Source: WHSW01 sp963828755
Lineage (GTDB): Bacteria > Actinomycetota > Thermoleophilia > Solirubrobacterales > 70-9
Direction of reading: 5' to 3'
DNA: 64,000 nucleotides
Assembly (NCBI GenBank): GCA_963828755.1
Contig: CAWHFY010000003.1
Coordinates: 186,001-250,000, forward strand
Shown: piece by piece, positions 1-9,499 of the stretch
How positions within the stretch are numbered: position 1 is the stretch's first letter
How the letters are laid out: the number at the start of each line of letters is the position of its first letter
Made by a program: the position numbers and the translations under genes
Notes under the pieces: model-generated
Database searches by the model: none
What the model saw: only the letters and a program-made list of their open reading frames with translations
What the model was told of the DNA's origin: nothing

Positions 1-1
1 C

Positions 2-1165
2 CGCCGCTTCGAGGAAGAGGCGGGGCGCCAGTATCAGAAGGCGAAGGCCGGCGGGTTCCTTCACCTCGCGATCGGCGAGGAGGCGACGATCGTCGGCACC
101 ACCTCGGCGATGCAGACCACCGACTACCTGATCGGCACCTACCGCACGCACGGGCACGCGATCGCGCGCGGCACCGACCCCAAGCACGTGATGGCCGAGC
201 TGTTCGGCCGCGTCGACGGCACCTCGGGCGGGCGCGGCGGCTCGATGCACGTGTTCGACGGCGAGCGCCGGTTCATGGGCGGCTACGGGATCGTCGGCGG
301 CAACCTGCCACTCGCCGCCGGGCTCGCGCTGGCGTCCGACTACAAGGGCACCGACGAGGTCACCGTCTGCATGTTCGGCGACGGCGCCTCCAACACCGGC
401 AACTTCGGCGAGACGATGAACCTGGCCGCGCTGTGGCGCCTGCCGGTCGTCTTCATCCTCGAGAACAACCTCTATGGGATGGGCACGTCGGTCGAGCGCC
501 ATTCGGCGGTCACCGACTTCTCGAAGAAGGCGGAGGGCCTCGGGGTGCCGGGCGTGCGCGCCGACGGCATGGACGTGCTGGCGATGCGCGAGACGGTCGC
601 CGAGCACATCGCGATCGCCCGCGAGGAGCGCCGCCCGACGATGGTCGAGGCGTTCACCTACCGGTTCCGAGGCCACTCGGCCGCCGACCCCGAGGTCTAC
701 CGGACCAAGGAGGAGGTCGAGGAGTGGCGCAAGAAGGATCCGGTCGAGATCTTCGCCGACCGGCTCGAGGCCGAAGGGCTGCTGTCCCAGAGCGCCCGCG
801 ACGAGATGCGCGAGCGGGTCGAGGCGCGGGTGGTCGCCGCGGTCGAGTTCGCCGACGCCTCTCCCGAGCCGCCGCTCGACACCCTCTACGACCACCTCTA
901 CGTGGTCGGCGCCCAGGTCCCGGGCTGGTACGCGGTCGACGAGCGCGCGCCGCAACCGTTCGCGGGCGAGCGCGAGGGCGAGGAGCTGACCGGCGAGGCG
1001 AAGCGACTCGCCGAGGCCGGCGCCGCCTACGGAGGCCAGGCGGCCGCGACCTCCGGGCGCAAGCCGGGCGAGGAGCTCGAGGACCGGGAGGCCGCCGACG
1101 CCCTCGAGGATCGCGAGGAGTTCATCACCGAGGAAGACGAGGGCGAGACCCAGGGACCGTGGTGA
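2..1165 (+). CDS. pdhA: Pyruvate dehydrogenase E1 component, alpha subunit (5' partial)
   Basis: ThDP-dependent decarboxylating subunit of pyruvate dehydrogenase; with E1beta it decarboxylates pyruvate and acylates the lipoyl group of E2 in the cytoplasm. The frame is open from base 2 with typical E1alpha sequence (GGFLHLAIGEEA), so the start lies outside the window and the internal ATG at 110 is not the start. The ThDP motif begins GDGASNTGNFGE and ends at ILENN; the phosphorylation-loop region YRFRGHSAADP is present. After the usual end there is an acidic tail of about 75 residues (EELEDREAADALEDREEF...) that most E1alpha lack. The stop lies 4 bases before pdhB. The assignment to pyruvate rather than another 2-oxoacid rests on overall resemblance. 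Confidence 0.9.
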   Translation, partial: RRFEEEAGRQYQKAKAGGFLHLAIGEEATIVGTTSAMQTTDYLIGTYRTHGHAIARGTDPKHVMAELFGRVDGTSGGRGGSMHVFDGERRFMGGYGIVGGNLPLAAGLALASDYKGTDEVTVCMFGDGASNTGNFGETMNLAALWRLPVVFILENNLYGMGTSVERHSAVTDFSKKAEGLGVPGVRADGMDVLAMRETVAEHIAIAREERRPTMVEAFTYRFRGHSAADPEVYRTKEEVEEWRKKDPVEIFADRLEAEGLLSQSARDEMRERVEARVVAAVEFADASPEPPLDTLYDHLYVVGAQVPGWYAVDERAPQPFAGEREGEELTGEAKRLAEAGAAYGGQAAATSGRKPGEELEDREAADALEDREEFITEEDEGETQGPW

Positions 1166-1169
1166 GCTG

Positions 1170-2162
1170 ATGGCGGCATTGAGGATGAGAGAGGCCCTGC
1201 GCGACGCGATGGCCGAGGAGATGCGCCGCGACGAGTCCGTCTACGTGATGGGCGAGGACGTCGGCGTCTTCCAGGGCGCGTTCAAGGTCACCGAGGGGCT
1301 CCTCGAGGAGTTCGGCGAGCGGCGGGTCCGCGACACGCCGATCTCGGAGAACACGATCGTCGGCATGGGCGTGGGCTCGGCGATGGGTGGTCTCCGGCCG
1401 GTGGTCGAGCTGATGACAGTCAACTTCGCCCTGCTGGCCTTCGACCAGATCATCAACCACGCCGCCGCGATCCCCTACATGTTCAACGGCCAGGCCCGGG
1501 TGCCGCTGGTCGTGCGAATGCCGGGCGGCGGCGGCCACCAGCTCGGCCCGACCCACTCGCATAGCTTCGAGGCGATTTTCCTCCAGATTCCGGGGCTGCT
1601 GGTCGCCTGCCCGTCGACGCCCGCGGACGGCAAGGGCCTGCTGAAGGCCGCGATCCGCGACGACAACCCGGTCATCGTCATCGAGCACGAGACGCTCTAC
1701 GGCGCGCGCGGCGAGGTCCCCGAGGGCGACGACCACGTGATCAACTTCGGCCAGGCCGCGATCCGCCGCGACGGCACCGACGTGACGGTCGTCGGGATTC
1801 TGCGGATGGCCCACATCGCCCAGCAGGCGGCGAAGACGCTCTCGGCCGAGCACGGCGTCGAGGCGGAGGTGATCGACCCGCGGACGCTGCGCCCGCTCGA
1901 TCTCGACTCGATCCTCGCCTCGGTCCGCAAGACCCACCGGCTGGTGATCGTGGAGGAGGGCTGGCCCCACGGCGGCGTCGGCGCCAACATCGCCGCGCTG
2001 GTCGCCGAGCAGGCCTTCGATGACCTCGACGCGCCGATCCAGCGAGTCACCGGCGCCGACGTCCCGATGCCGTACTCGAAGCGGCTCGAGCAGTCGGCGA
2101 TCCCTCATGCCGAACACGTGGTCAGCGCCGCCCTCGCCACCACGCAGGGGGCCTTCGGCTGA
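1170..2162 (+). CDS. pdhB: Pyruvate dehydrogenase E1 component, beta subunit
   Basis: Second half of the heterotetrameric E1. The 330-residue length is normal. The N-terminal pyrimidine-binding domain has MGEDVGVFQGAFKVTEGL and the glycine-rich GGGGHQLGPTHSHSFEA stretch. The C-terminal transketolase-C domain has IDPRTLRPLD and VEEGWPHGGVGANIAA. The start ATG sits 4 bases after the pdhA stop, indicating translational coupling. The pdhC ATG I prefer lies 38 bases further on, so the three form one operon with upstream DNA outside the window. Confidence 0.93.
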   Translation: MAALRMREALRDAMAEEMRRDESVYVMGEDVGVFQGAFKVTEGLLEEFGERRVRDTPISENTIVGMGVGSAMGGLRPVVELMTVNFALLAFDQIINHAAAIPYMFNGQARVPLVVRMPGGGGHQLGPTHSHSFEAIFLQIPGLLVACPSTPADGKGLLKAAIRDDNPVIVIEHETLYGARGEVPEGDDHVINFGQAAIRRDGTDVTVVGILRMAHIAQQAAKTLSAEHGVEAEVIDPRTLRPLDLDSILASVRKTHRLVIVEEGWPHGGVGANIAALVAEQAFDDLDAPIQRVTGADVPMPYSKRLEQSAIPHAEHVVSAALATTQGAFG

Positions 2163-2200
2163 CCATGGCACCCCCGGACGCGAAGCGGACGGAGGTGGCC

Positions 2201-3533
2201 ATGTCCGTAGATATCGTCATGCCGCGGTTGTCCGACTCGATGGAGGAGGGGACCGTGCTCACCTGGATGAAGGCGGTCGGCGACGAGGTCGCGCTCGGCG
2301 AAGAACTGGTCGAGATCGAGACCGACAAGGCGAACATGGTGTTCGAGTCCGACGCTGCGGGAACCCTGATCGAGATCGTCGCCGGCGAGGGTGACACGTT
2401 GCCGATCGGCGAGGTGATCGCGCGGGTGGGCGATCCGTCCGAGGCGACTCCGGCGGGATGGTGACGGCGGCGACGACGGGAAGGCCCCATCGGAACGTCC
2501 TCGCTCCGCTGCGGATGTTGCTTCCGGAGCCTCCCGCCCCCGCCGCCGAAGATGCGGCGGCCGCGGGCGCCACCGATGCCGCGACTGAGGTTCCGGCTGC
2601 CTCGCCCACCCAGCAAAGCCAGGCTTCGGGCTCACCGGCGGCCCGCACCGACGGGCGGGTGAAGGCGAGTCCGCTCGCGCGGCGGATCGCCAAGGAGCGC
2701 GGGGTCGACCTCCACGCCCTCCAGGGCTCCGGGCCCGGCGGGCGCATCATCAAGGCCGACGTGGAGAACGCGCCGCCCGCGGGCGCCGCCGCGGGGCCCC
2801 GCCGCGTCGCCCGTCGTTCCGTCGACGCCGGAGACAGCGAAGGGCGCTGTCGAGATCATCGAGCTCAGCAAATTGCAACAGACCGTCAGCCGCCGCATGG
2901 CCGAGTCGAAGGCGACCGCGCCGCACTTCTATCTGCAGGCGAACATCGACATGAGCCCCGCCTGGGATGCGCGAGCTCGGATCAAGGCCGCCGCGGCCGA
3001 GGGCGCCGTGATCCCGTCGTTCAACGACATGGTCGTCAAGGCGTGCGCGATCGCGCTGCGCGAGTTCCCGCGCGCGAACGGTGCCTATCGCGACGGCAAG
3101 TGGGAGCTCTATCGAGCGCGTCAACGTCGGGATCGCCGTCGCCGCTCGCGACGCACTGGTCGTCCCGACCGTCTTCGACACCGACCTCAAGGGCCTCACC
3201 CAGATCGCGACCGAGTCGCGAGCGCTGGCGGCCAAGGTACGCGACGGCTCGATCACGCCGCCCGAGCTCTCCGGCGGCACCTTCACCGTCTCCAACCTCG
3301 GCATGTACGGGGTCTCGAACTTCCACGCGGTGATCAACCAGCCACAGGCGGCGATCCTCGCGGTCGGCGCGATCACCGAGACTCCGGTCGTCCGCGACGG
3401 CGAGATCACCACCGCGCGGCTGATGGGCGTCACCCTCGCCTGCGACCACCGGATCCTCTACGGCGCCGACGGCGCCGAGTTCCTGGGCCGGGTGCGCACT
3501 CTGCTCGAGGAACCGCTGGGTCTCGCGCTCTAG
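2201..3533 (+). pseudogene. pdhC: Dihydrolipoamide acyltransferase (E2), frameshifted at least four times
   Basis: E2 core of the pyruvate dehydrogenase complex, which carries lipoyl and transfers acetyl to CoA. The ATG at 2201 is preferred over an in-frame ATG at 2165 because GGAGG lies 5 bases upstream. Domains in order: lipoyl domain with the lipoylated lysine in IETDKANMVF; Ala/Pro linker; subunit-binding domain (KASPLARRIAKERGVDL); acyltransferase domain ending at the catalytic ACDHRILYGADGAEF. The frame changes near 2455, 2535, 2805 and 3113, each time by what looks like one extra base (one in a GGGGCCCC run). Restoring the frames gives a continuous normal E2. Either these are sequencing indels or the gene is dead; every domain is otherwise conserved, which favours sequencing error. 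Confidence 0.85.
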
Positions 3534-3538
3534 GCCCG

Positions 3539-4054
3539 GTGGCCGAGCGGCTGATCGACATCCCGCTCGAGTCGCTCCCGTACGTGGACGAGCACGGCGC
3601 CGAGGTCTCGGCGAGCGCCGAGCGCACGTGGGCGGCGCTCCTCGACTACATCGGCGGCACCGGGGGGCACCTGCTCACCGGCCTGGTGGCGCGCGGCCTC
3701 GGCTGCGAGCCCTCCGAGCGCCGCGGCGAGCCCGGCAGGATCGGCTCGACGATCCCGGGCTTCGTCGTGACGCGGTCGATCGCGCCGGCCGTCCTGGCGC
3801 TGATGGGCGAGCACCGCTTCGCCCGCTACGCGCTGATCTTCCGGATCGCCGAGGTCGGCGGCGACACCGTCCGGCTCGGTGCCGAGACGCGGGCCGAGTT
3901 CCCGGGCCGCACCGGCCGGCTGTACCGGCTGGCCGTGATCGGAAGCCGTGGCCACGTCCTGGCGACGCGGGGAATCCTCCGATCTGTCCGCCGCGCGGCC
4001 GAGTCCAACCGCGACCTGATTGAAACGTCGGCAATCGGGAATACAATGCTGTAG
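3539..4054 (+). CDS. SRPBCC family protein
   Basis: Protein of about 171 residues with a START/Bet v1-like fold inferred from its pattern: SAERTWAALLDYIG near the start, IPGFVVTRSIAPAVLALMGEHRFARYALIF in the middle (quoted in part: EHRFARYALIFRI), and a basic C-terminus. No enzyme activity can be assigned; the family binds hydrophobic ligands or acts as polyketide-cyclase-like proteins. The start is GTG at 3539, 5 bases after the E2 stop, so it is probably the last gene of the first operon. The final codons overlap a promoter for the next operon. Confidence 0.7.
   Translation: MAERLIDIPLESLPYVDEHGAEVSASAERTWAALLDYIGGTGGHLLTGLVARGLGCEPSERRGEPGRIGSTIPGFVVTRSIAPAVLALMGEHRFARYALIFRIAEVGGDTVRLGAETRAEFPGRTGRLYRLAVIGSRGHVLATRGILRSVRRAAESNRDLIETSAIGNTML
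4020..4047 (+). promoter_or_regulatory. Sigma-70-like promoter for the second 2-oxoacid dehydrogenase operon
   Basis: TTGAAA at 4020-4025 and TACAAT at 4042-4047 are separated by 16 bases and lie at the end of the preceding gene, about 175 bases before the E1alpha ATG at 4221. The match to the consensus is good for such GC-rich DNA. The leader between promoter and gene contains a 15-base sequence twice (4141-4155 and 4178-4192). Confidence 0.6.
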
Positions 4055-4140
4055 CGATCCGCACGAGTCATCAGCTCGGACGGACCAGACATAGGGAGCG
4101 AGGGCGGAACCCTGAGCACCCGTCGTCCATAGGCGCCGCG

Positions 4141-4192
4141 GAGGAGATCCCGAAGCGGCGAAAGCCAGGCCGGTAACGAGGAGATCCCGAAG
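4141..4192 (+). repeat. 15-bp direct repeat in the operon leader
   Basis: GAGGAGATCCCGAAG occurs at 4141-4155 and again at 4178-4192, 37 bases apart start to start, between the promoter and the ATG at 4221. It could be a regulator-binding pair or a chance duplication. No riboswitch fold is evident. Confidence 0.6.
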
Positions 4193-4220
4193 GATCGGCC
4201 AGACGCGAAGGGCGGAGAGA

Positions 4221-5360
4221 ATGAAGCCAGTCGATGGCGCTGTCGCGAGCGATCCTGCGCGCGAGCAGTTGCGCGCACGTAGGAACGGGACGGGGGGCGT
4301 TGAGCAGGGGGCACAGGGTGAGGCGTCGCTCACTCGGGACGACCGCGCGAACCTGCTGCGGTTCATGGCGATGATGCGGGCCGCCGAGGAGCGCGGGATC
4401 ACCTTGTATCGGCAGGGCAAGATCCCGGGCAGCTTCTACGACGGCTGCGGGCAGGAGGCAGTCTCGGTCGGCTCCTCGTACGTGCTCGGGCCCCGCGACC
4501 GGATGTGCATCCTGCATCGCGATCTTGGCGCGCACTTCGTCCGCGGGGTGACCCCGGACCGTTACCTCGCCAACTACATGGGCCGCAGCGGCGGCGTCAC
4601 CGCTGGCAAGGACGGCAACCTGCACTTCGGCGACCCGGCGCTGGGCTGCGTGGGCATGGTCTCGATGCTCCCCGACATGGCGCTGGTCGCCGCGGGCATG
4701 GCGATGGCGTTCAAGCTCCGCGGCGAGTCGCGGGTCGCGATGACCTACTTCGGCGAGGGCTCGACCGCGAACGGCCAGTGGCACGAGGCGATGAACCTCG
4801 CCGGCGTGCACGAGCTGCCGGTCGTCTTCGTGCTCGAGAACAACGGGTTCGCGTACTCGACCCCGAACGAACTCGAGTTCGCGGTCGATCCGGTCGAGCG
4901 CGCCGCCACCTACGGGTTCCCCGGCGTCCTGGTCGACGGCAACGACGTCGAGGCCGTGTTCGAGGCGTCGCGCGAAGCCGCCGAGCGCGCCCGCGCGGGC
5001 GCGGGCCCGACGTTGATCGAGTGCCGGACGATGCGGATGCACGGCCACGGCGCCCACGACGACATGAGCTACGTGCCCGAGGCGATGCGCGAGGAGTGGT
5101 CGCAGCGCGACCCGATCGAGCGTTACGCCGAGCGTCTGGTGGGCGAGCACGGGTTCGCCACCGACGAGGTCGAGTCGATCCGCGCCGAGGTCAAGGACTA
5201 CGTCAACGAGTGCGCACGCAAGGCGCTCGACTCGCCGATGCCCGACCCGGGCGTCGCGACCAGCGGCGTGTTCGCCGACGATGTCACCGCGCTGGGCGAC
5301 GGACACGCCCCGTGGTCGCATTGGAGCGAGACGGCCGCAGAGCGAGGAGCGGCCGCATGA
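4221..5360 (+). CDS. bkdA: Branched-chain 2-oxoacid dehydrogenase E1, alpha subunit
   Basis: ThDP-dependent E1alpha of a second 2-oxoacid dehydrogenase complex, 379 residues. A 35-residue variable N-terminus is followed by the family core: ERGITLYRQGKIPGSFYDGCGQEA (core FYDGCGQEA), ThDP motif GEGSTANGQWHEAMN...VLENN, and MRMHGHGAHDDMSYVP. The ATG at 4221 has GGCGGAGAGA just upstream. The stop overlaps the E1beta ATG (ATGA at 5357-5360). The branched-chain substrate is inferred from the downstream leucine-dehydrogenase-type gene; an acetoin or second pyruvate enzyme is possible. Confidence 0.82.
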   Translation: MKPVDGAVASDPAREQLRARRNGTGGVEQGAQGEASLTRDDRANLLRFMAMMRAAEERGITLYRQGKIPGSFYDGCGQEAVSVGSSYVLGPRDRMCILHRDLGAHFVRGVTPDRYLANYMGRSGGVTAGKDGNLHFGDPALGCVGMVSMLPDMALVAAGMAMAFKLRGESRVAMTYFGEGSTANGQWHEAMNLAGVHELPVVFVLENNGFAYSTPNELEFAVDPVERAATYGFPGVLVDGNDVEAVFEASREAAERARAGAGPTLIECRTMRMHGHGAHDDMSYVPEAMREEWSQRDPIERYAERLVGEHGFATDEVESIRAEVKDYVNECARKALDSPMPDPGVATSGVFADDVTALGDGHAPWSHWSETAAERGAAA

Positions 5361-6367
5361 GCGCCACGGCGGAGCGGCGAGCGGCGAGCGGCGAGCGCCC
5401 GACCGGCGAGCTCACGTACCTGGAAGCAATCAGCGACGGGCTGCGCCAGGAGATGCGCCGCGACGACACGGTGTTCTGCCTGGGCGAGGACATCGGCGCC
5501 TTCGGCGGGGCGTTCAAGGTCACCGATGGGTTCGTCGAGGAGTTCGGGCCCGAGCGCGTGCTCGACATGCCGCTCGCCGAGAACGCGATCATCGGAGCCG
5601 CTGTCGGCGCTGCGGTCGAGGGGCTGCGGCCGGTCTGCGAGATGCAGTTCGCCGACTTCATTTCCTGCGGGTTCGACCAGCTCGTCAACGTCGCCGCCAA
5701 GCTCCACTACCGCCAAGGCGTGGCGGCGCCGATCGTCGTCCGCCTGCCATCCGGAGGCGGCTTCTCCGGTGGACCGTTCCACTCCCAGAACCCCGAGGCC
5801 TGGTTCCTGCAGTCGCCCGGGCTGAAGGTGGTGGCACCGGCCACCGCGGCCGACGCCAAGGGCCTGCTGGTCGCGGCGATCCGCGACCCGAACCCGGTCT
5901 GTTATCTCGAGCACAAGGGCCTGTACCGCTACGTGAAGGGCGAGGTCCCCGAGGGCGACTACGAGGTCGAGCTCGGCAAGGCAAGGGTCGCCCGCGAGGG
6001 CGAGGAGATGACCGTGATCGCTTACGGATCCGCGGTCCACCTCGCGCTCGACGCGGCGGCCGCGCTCGACGAATCGATCGAGGTGATCGACCTGCGCTCG
6101 CTCTGCCCGCTCGATACCGAGACGATCCTCGCGAGCGCGCGCAAGACCGGCAAGGTGCTGGTGGCTCACGAGGCCACGCAGTCGTGCGGGGTCGGCGCCG
6201 AGGTCGCCGCGCTGGTCGCGGCGGAGGCGTTCGAGGACCTCGACGCCCCGGTGCGCAGGCTGACCGCAGCGGACGTCCCCATCCCGTTCAGCCCGCCGCT
6301 CGAGCAGGCCGTCCTGCCCCAGCTCGACGACATGAAGGAGGCGTGCAGTGAACTCCTCAAGTACTAA
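5357..6367 (+). CDS. bkdB: Branched-chain 2-oxoacid dehydrogenase E1, beta subunit
   Basis: Beta subunit of the second E1, 336 residues from the ATG at 5357 that overlaps the alpha stop by 4 bases. Motifs: FCLGEDIGAFGGAFKVTDGF, LPSGGGFSGGPFHSQNPEA, YLEHKGLYR and the C-terminal ADVPIPFSPPLEQAVLP. The open frame extends far upstream antisense-like through bkdA (from 4505), but that part is arginine-rich shadow sequence and is excluded. The end overlaps the E2 start by 20 bases, so the three genes are tightly coupled. Confidence 0.9.
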   Translation: MSATAERRAASGERPTGELTYLEAISDGLRQEMRRDDTVFCLGEDIGAFGGAFKVTDGFVEEFGPERVLDMPLAENAIIGAAVGAAVEGLRPVCEMQFADFISCGFDQLVNVAAKLHYRQGVAAPIVVRLPSGGGFSGGPFHSQNPEAWFLQSPGLKVVAPATAADAKGLLVAAIRDPNPVCYLEHKGLYRYVKGEVPEGDYEVELGKARVAREGEEMTVIAYGSAVHLALDAAAALDESIEVIDLRSLCPLDTETILASARKTGKVLVAHEATQSCGVGAEVAALVAAEAFEDLDAPVRRLTAADVPIPFSPPLEQAVLPQLDDMKEACSELLKY

Positions 6368-7671
6368 GAACGTTTCGCCCGCCGGGTCAGCCGAGGAATG
6401 CGTCTCCGTCGTCATGCCACAGATGGGGATCAGCGTCTCCGAGGGCACGATCGTCGAGTGGCGCAAGCAGCCCGGCGACCCGATCGAGGCCGATGAGACG
6501 ATCGCCGACGTCACCACCGACAAGATCGACGTCGAGATTCCGTCGCCGGCGAGCGGCGTGATCGCACGGCTCGTGGTCGAGCCGGGCGAGAGCGTCGAGG
6601 TCGGGGCTGTGATCGCTGAGATCGGAACAGGAGACGGAGACGACGGAGGGGCTGATACCGCTCCGCCTGAGGTCACTGGTCACTCGTCACCCGAAGCGGA
6701 GACCTCGGGTGAGGCTGACCGGTCGGGCTTCTACTCCCCTGTGGTCCGACGGGTCGCCGACAAGCACGGGATCGACCTCGCGCAGGTCGAGGGCACCGGG
6801 ATCGGCGGCCGCGTGCGAAAGCGCGACGTTCTCGCCCATGTCGAAGACGAACGGGAACGGGAACGGAACGGCCGCAAAACGCGAGCCCGTCCTGCACACC
6901 GAGTCGCCCTACCGCCCGGACCCGCCGCCGCGCGGCGCCGGAAGCCACCATCGAGCAGCGAGACGCCAAGCGGCGAAGCGGCGATCCCGCGAACCGATGA
7001 GCGTCATGCGCCAGGCGATCGCCCGCCACATGGTGGCGAGCCGCCAGACCGCCGCGCACTGCACGACGATCGTCGAGGTCGACATGTCGCGCGTGGCGCG
7101 CCGCCGCGCCGAGCTCAAGCCGGTGATGGCGCGCAAGGGCGTCGGCCTCACGTACCTCGCCTTCGTCGCGGTAGCGACGGTCGAGGCGCTCGAGCGCCAT
7201 CCGGTGCTGAACGCGTCGGTCGACGGCGACGAGCTCGTCTACCACGACGACGTCAACCTCGGGATCGCGGTCGCGCTCGACCAGGGCCTGATCGTCCCGG
7301 TGATCCCCCGCGCCCAGCGGCTCAGCCTCGAAGGGATGGCGGCGGCGATCGCCGACGTCGCCGAGCGGGCACGGACGAAGCGGCTCGAGCCCGACGAGGT
7401 TCACGGCGGCACGTTCACGATCACCAACCCCGGCCAGTTCGGGGCGGTGCTCGCGACGCCGATCATCAATCAGCCGCAGGTGGCGATCCTCGACCTGGAG
7501 GCGATCGTCAAGCGTCCGGTGGTCGTCGAGACGGAGCAGGGCGACTCGATCGCGGTCCGCCCGATGACCTACCTGCCGATGTCGTGGGACCACCGCGCGC
7601 TCGACGGGGCCGAGGCGGCGAAGTTCCTCAGCCGGGTGAAGGCGCGGCTCGAGGGCTGGGAGGTCGAGTGA
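6348..7671 (+). CDS. bkdC: Branched-chain 2-oxoacid dehydrogenase E2 (lipoamide acyltransferase), one frameshift
   Basis: E2 of the second complex. GTG start at 6348 inside the end of bkdB. One lipoyl domain (lysine in VTTDKIDVEIPSP), a hydrophilic linker, subunit-binding domain (YSPVVRRVADKHGIDL) and an acyltransferase domain with the catalytic motif SWDHRALDGAEAAKF. The frame changes once, near 6840 between DVLAHVEDE and MSKTNGNGNGTAAKRE, again as one extra base; the rest is intact to the TGA at 7669-7671. Whether the frameshift is real cannot be told here. The linker region after the shift is low complexity. TGATG overlap with the next gene. Confidence 0.83.
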
Positions 7672-8772
7672 TGGCGATCGCAACCCCGACGCATACCAAC
7701 GGGCACTCGACCGTCGTCCCGCCCCGGATTCCGCCCGTGGCACTCGACCACGAGCACCTCGCCGTCCGTCGCGGCCGACGCTCGGGGCTCTACTGCGTGG
7801 TCGCGGTCCACTCGACGGCGCTCGGCCCGGCGCTCGGTGGGCTGCGGATCTGGCACTACCCGGCGAGCGCCGACGCCGTGCGCGATGCGATGCGGCTGGC
7901 CGCCGGGATGACTCTGAAGGCGGCCGCCGCGGGGCTCGCGCTCGGCGGGGGCAAGGGAGTGATCTGCGCGCCACCCGGCGGGCTCGACGGCGAGCGGCGG
8001 CGCGCGGCGCTGCTGGACTTCGGCGATCTGGTCGAGTCGCTCGACGGCCACTACATCACCGCCGAGGACGTCGGCACGTCGCCCGGCGACCTGGTGACGC
8101 TGAGTGAGCGCACCGAACACGTCACCGGGCTGCCCGCCGATCGCGGCGGCTCCGGTGACCCCAGCCCGTTCACGGCGATCGGGGTCGAGGCGGCGATCCG
8201 GGCCAGCGCGGCCGAGCGCTTCGGCAGCCCCGATCTCGCCGGGCGCACGGTCTGCGTCGTCGGACTCGGCCACGTCGGAGCAGGGCTCGCGCGGCGCCTC
8301 GCCGACGGCGGGTGCGAGCTGCTTGGTCAGCGACATCGATCCGGGCAAACGCGCACTCGCCGAAGTGCTCGGCGCGACCTGGCGCGACCCGGTTGACGCG
8401 ACCCTCGCCGAGTGCGACGTGCTCGCTCCGTGCGCGCTCGGCGGCGCGATCGACGCCACCAACGTCCGTGAGCTGCGCTGCGAGATCGTCTGCGGGTCGG
8501 CCAACAACCAGCTCGCCGATGACGCGCTCGCCGGGGTCCTCGCCGAGCGCGGGGTCCTCTACGCGCCGGACTTCGTCGCCAACGCCGGCGGCCTGATCCA
8601 TGTGTTCATGGAGCTCGAGGGCTACTCCGAGGAACGCGCCGTCGAGCTGGCGCTCGGGATCGAAGAGACCGTCGCGCGGATCCTCGCAATCGCCCGCGAG
8701 CGCGGGGTCACGCCGCTGACCGCGGCGCGCGAGCTCGCCGGCGAGCGGCTCGGCGCGGCTCTGCGAAACTGA
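7671..8772 (+). CDS. Leucine/Glu/Phe/Val-type amino-acid dehydrogenase, one frameshift
   Basis: NAD-dependent oxidative deaminase of the Glu/Leu/Phe/Val family; the length of about 366 residues fits leucine dehydrogenase better than the larger glutamate dehydrogenases. The catalytic-lysine motif AGLALGGGKGVI and the Rossmann motif VVGLGHVGAGLARRL are present. C-terminal APDFVANAGGLIHVFMELEG is typical. One frameshift at about 8323 (an extra G in CTTGGTCAGC) interrupts CELLVSDIDPGKRAL. The position right after bkdABC suggests it makes the branched 2-oxoacids that the dehydrogenase consumes. A phenylalanine or valine dehydrogenase cannot be excluded. Confidence 0.85.
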
Positions 8773-8776
8773 ATCG

Positions 8777-9499
8777 ATGGACACGCTCTCGGTCGCACGG
8801 CTCGGCCTCGTCCCTTACGCGGAGGGCGCGCGAATCCAGGCCGAGCTCGAGCGGGCGCGACTCGCCGACGAGGTCGGCGACCTGGTCCTGATGCTCGAGC
8901 ACCCGCCCGTCTACACGAAGGGCCGCCGCTCGGCCGCCGAGGAGCTGCCGATGGGCGAGGACTGGTACCGGATGCAGGGGATCGAGATCGCCACGGCTGA
9001 CCGCGGCGGCCAGGTCACATACCACGGCCCCGGCCAGCTGGTCGCGTATCCGATCATGAGCCTGCGGTCGCTGGCGCGCCCGGACGACGTGCACTGGTTC
9101 GTGCGCTCGATGGAGGAGGCGATGATCGCCGCGATCGGCGACTTCGGGGTCGCGGCCCGCACGCTCGACGGGCTGACCGGGGTGTGGGTCGGCAGCGACC
9201 CGCCGCCGGCCGGCGACGCGCGCAAGATCGGCTCGATCGGGATCCACGTCCGCAAGGGGGTCACCACCCACGGCCTCGCGGTAAACGTCGCCAACGACCT
9301 GCAGCCGTTCGAGTGGGTGGTCCCGTGCGGGATCGAGGCCTGCCGCATGACCTCGCTGACCCGCGAGCTCGGCGCCGAGCAGTCGGTCGACGAGTTCGCG
9401 AGCGCCCTCGCTACCCGGCTGGGTGCGGCCTACGACCGCGAGCCGGTGGAGACCCCGGCGGCGGAGTTGCTCGGGTCACTAACTTTGAGTGCGTCATGA
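8777..9499 (+). CDS. lipB: Octanoyl-[ACP]:protein N-octanoyltransferase
   Basis: Transfers octanoyl from acyl carrier protein to the lipoyl domains of E2 (and GcvH). 240 residues. Signature RGGQVTYHGPGQLVAYPI, the catalytic lysine in ARKIGSIGIHVRKGVTTHG, and the catalytic cysteine in VPCGIEACRMTSL. The ATG at 8777 follows the dehydrogenase stop by 4 bases, and the stop overlaps the lipA ATG (ATGA at 9496-9499). Clustering with two E2 genes links cofactor synthesis directly to its users. Confidence 0.96.
   Translation: MDTLSVARLGLVPYAEGARIQAELERARLADEVGDLVLMLEHPPVYTKGRRSAAEELPMGEDWYRMQGIEIATADRGGQVTYHGPGQLVAYPIMSLRSLARPDDVHWFVRSMEEAMIAAIGDFGVAARTLDGLTGVWVGSDPPPAGDARKIGSIGIHVRKGVTTHGLAVNVANDLQPFEWVVPCGIEACRMTSLTRELGAEQSVDEFASALATRLGAAYDREPVETPAAELLGSLTLSAS

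Noticed and set aside
4505..6367. 620-residue frame covering bkdA and bkdB
   Set aside because: The first 285 codons are a shadow of bkdA; the real E1beta starts at 5357.
6348..8396. 682-residue E2-dehydrogenase fusion
   Set aside because: It arises because the frameshifted end of bkdC stays open into the next gene. Correct frames give two separate proteins.
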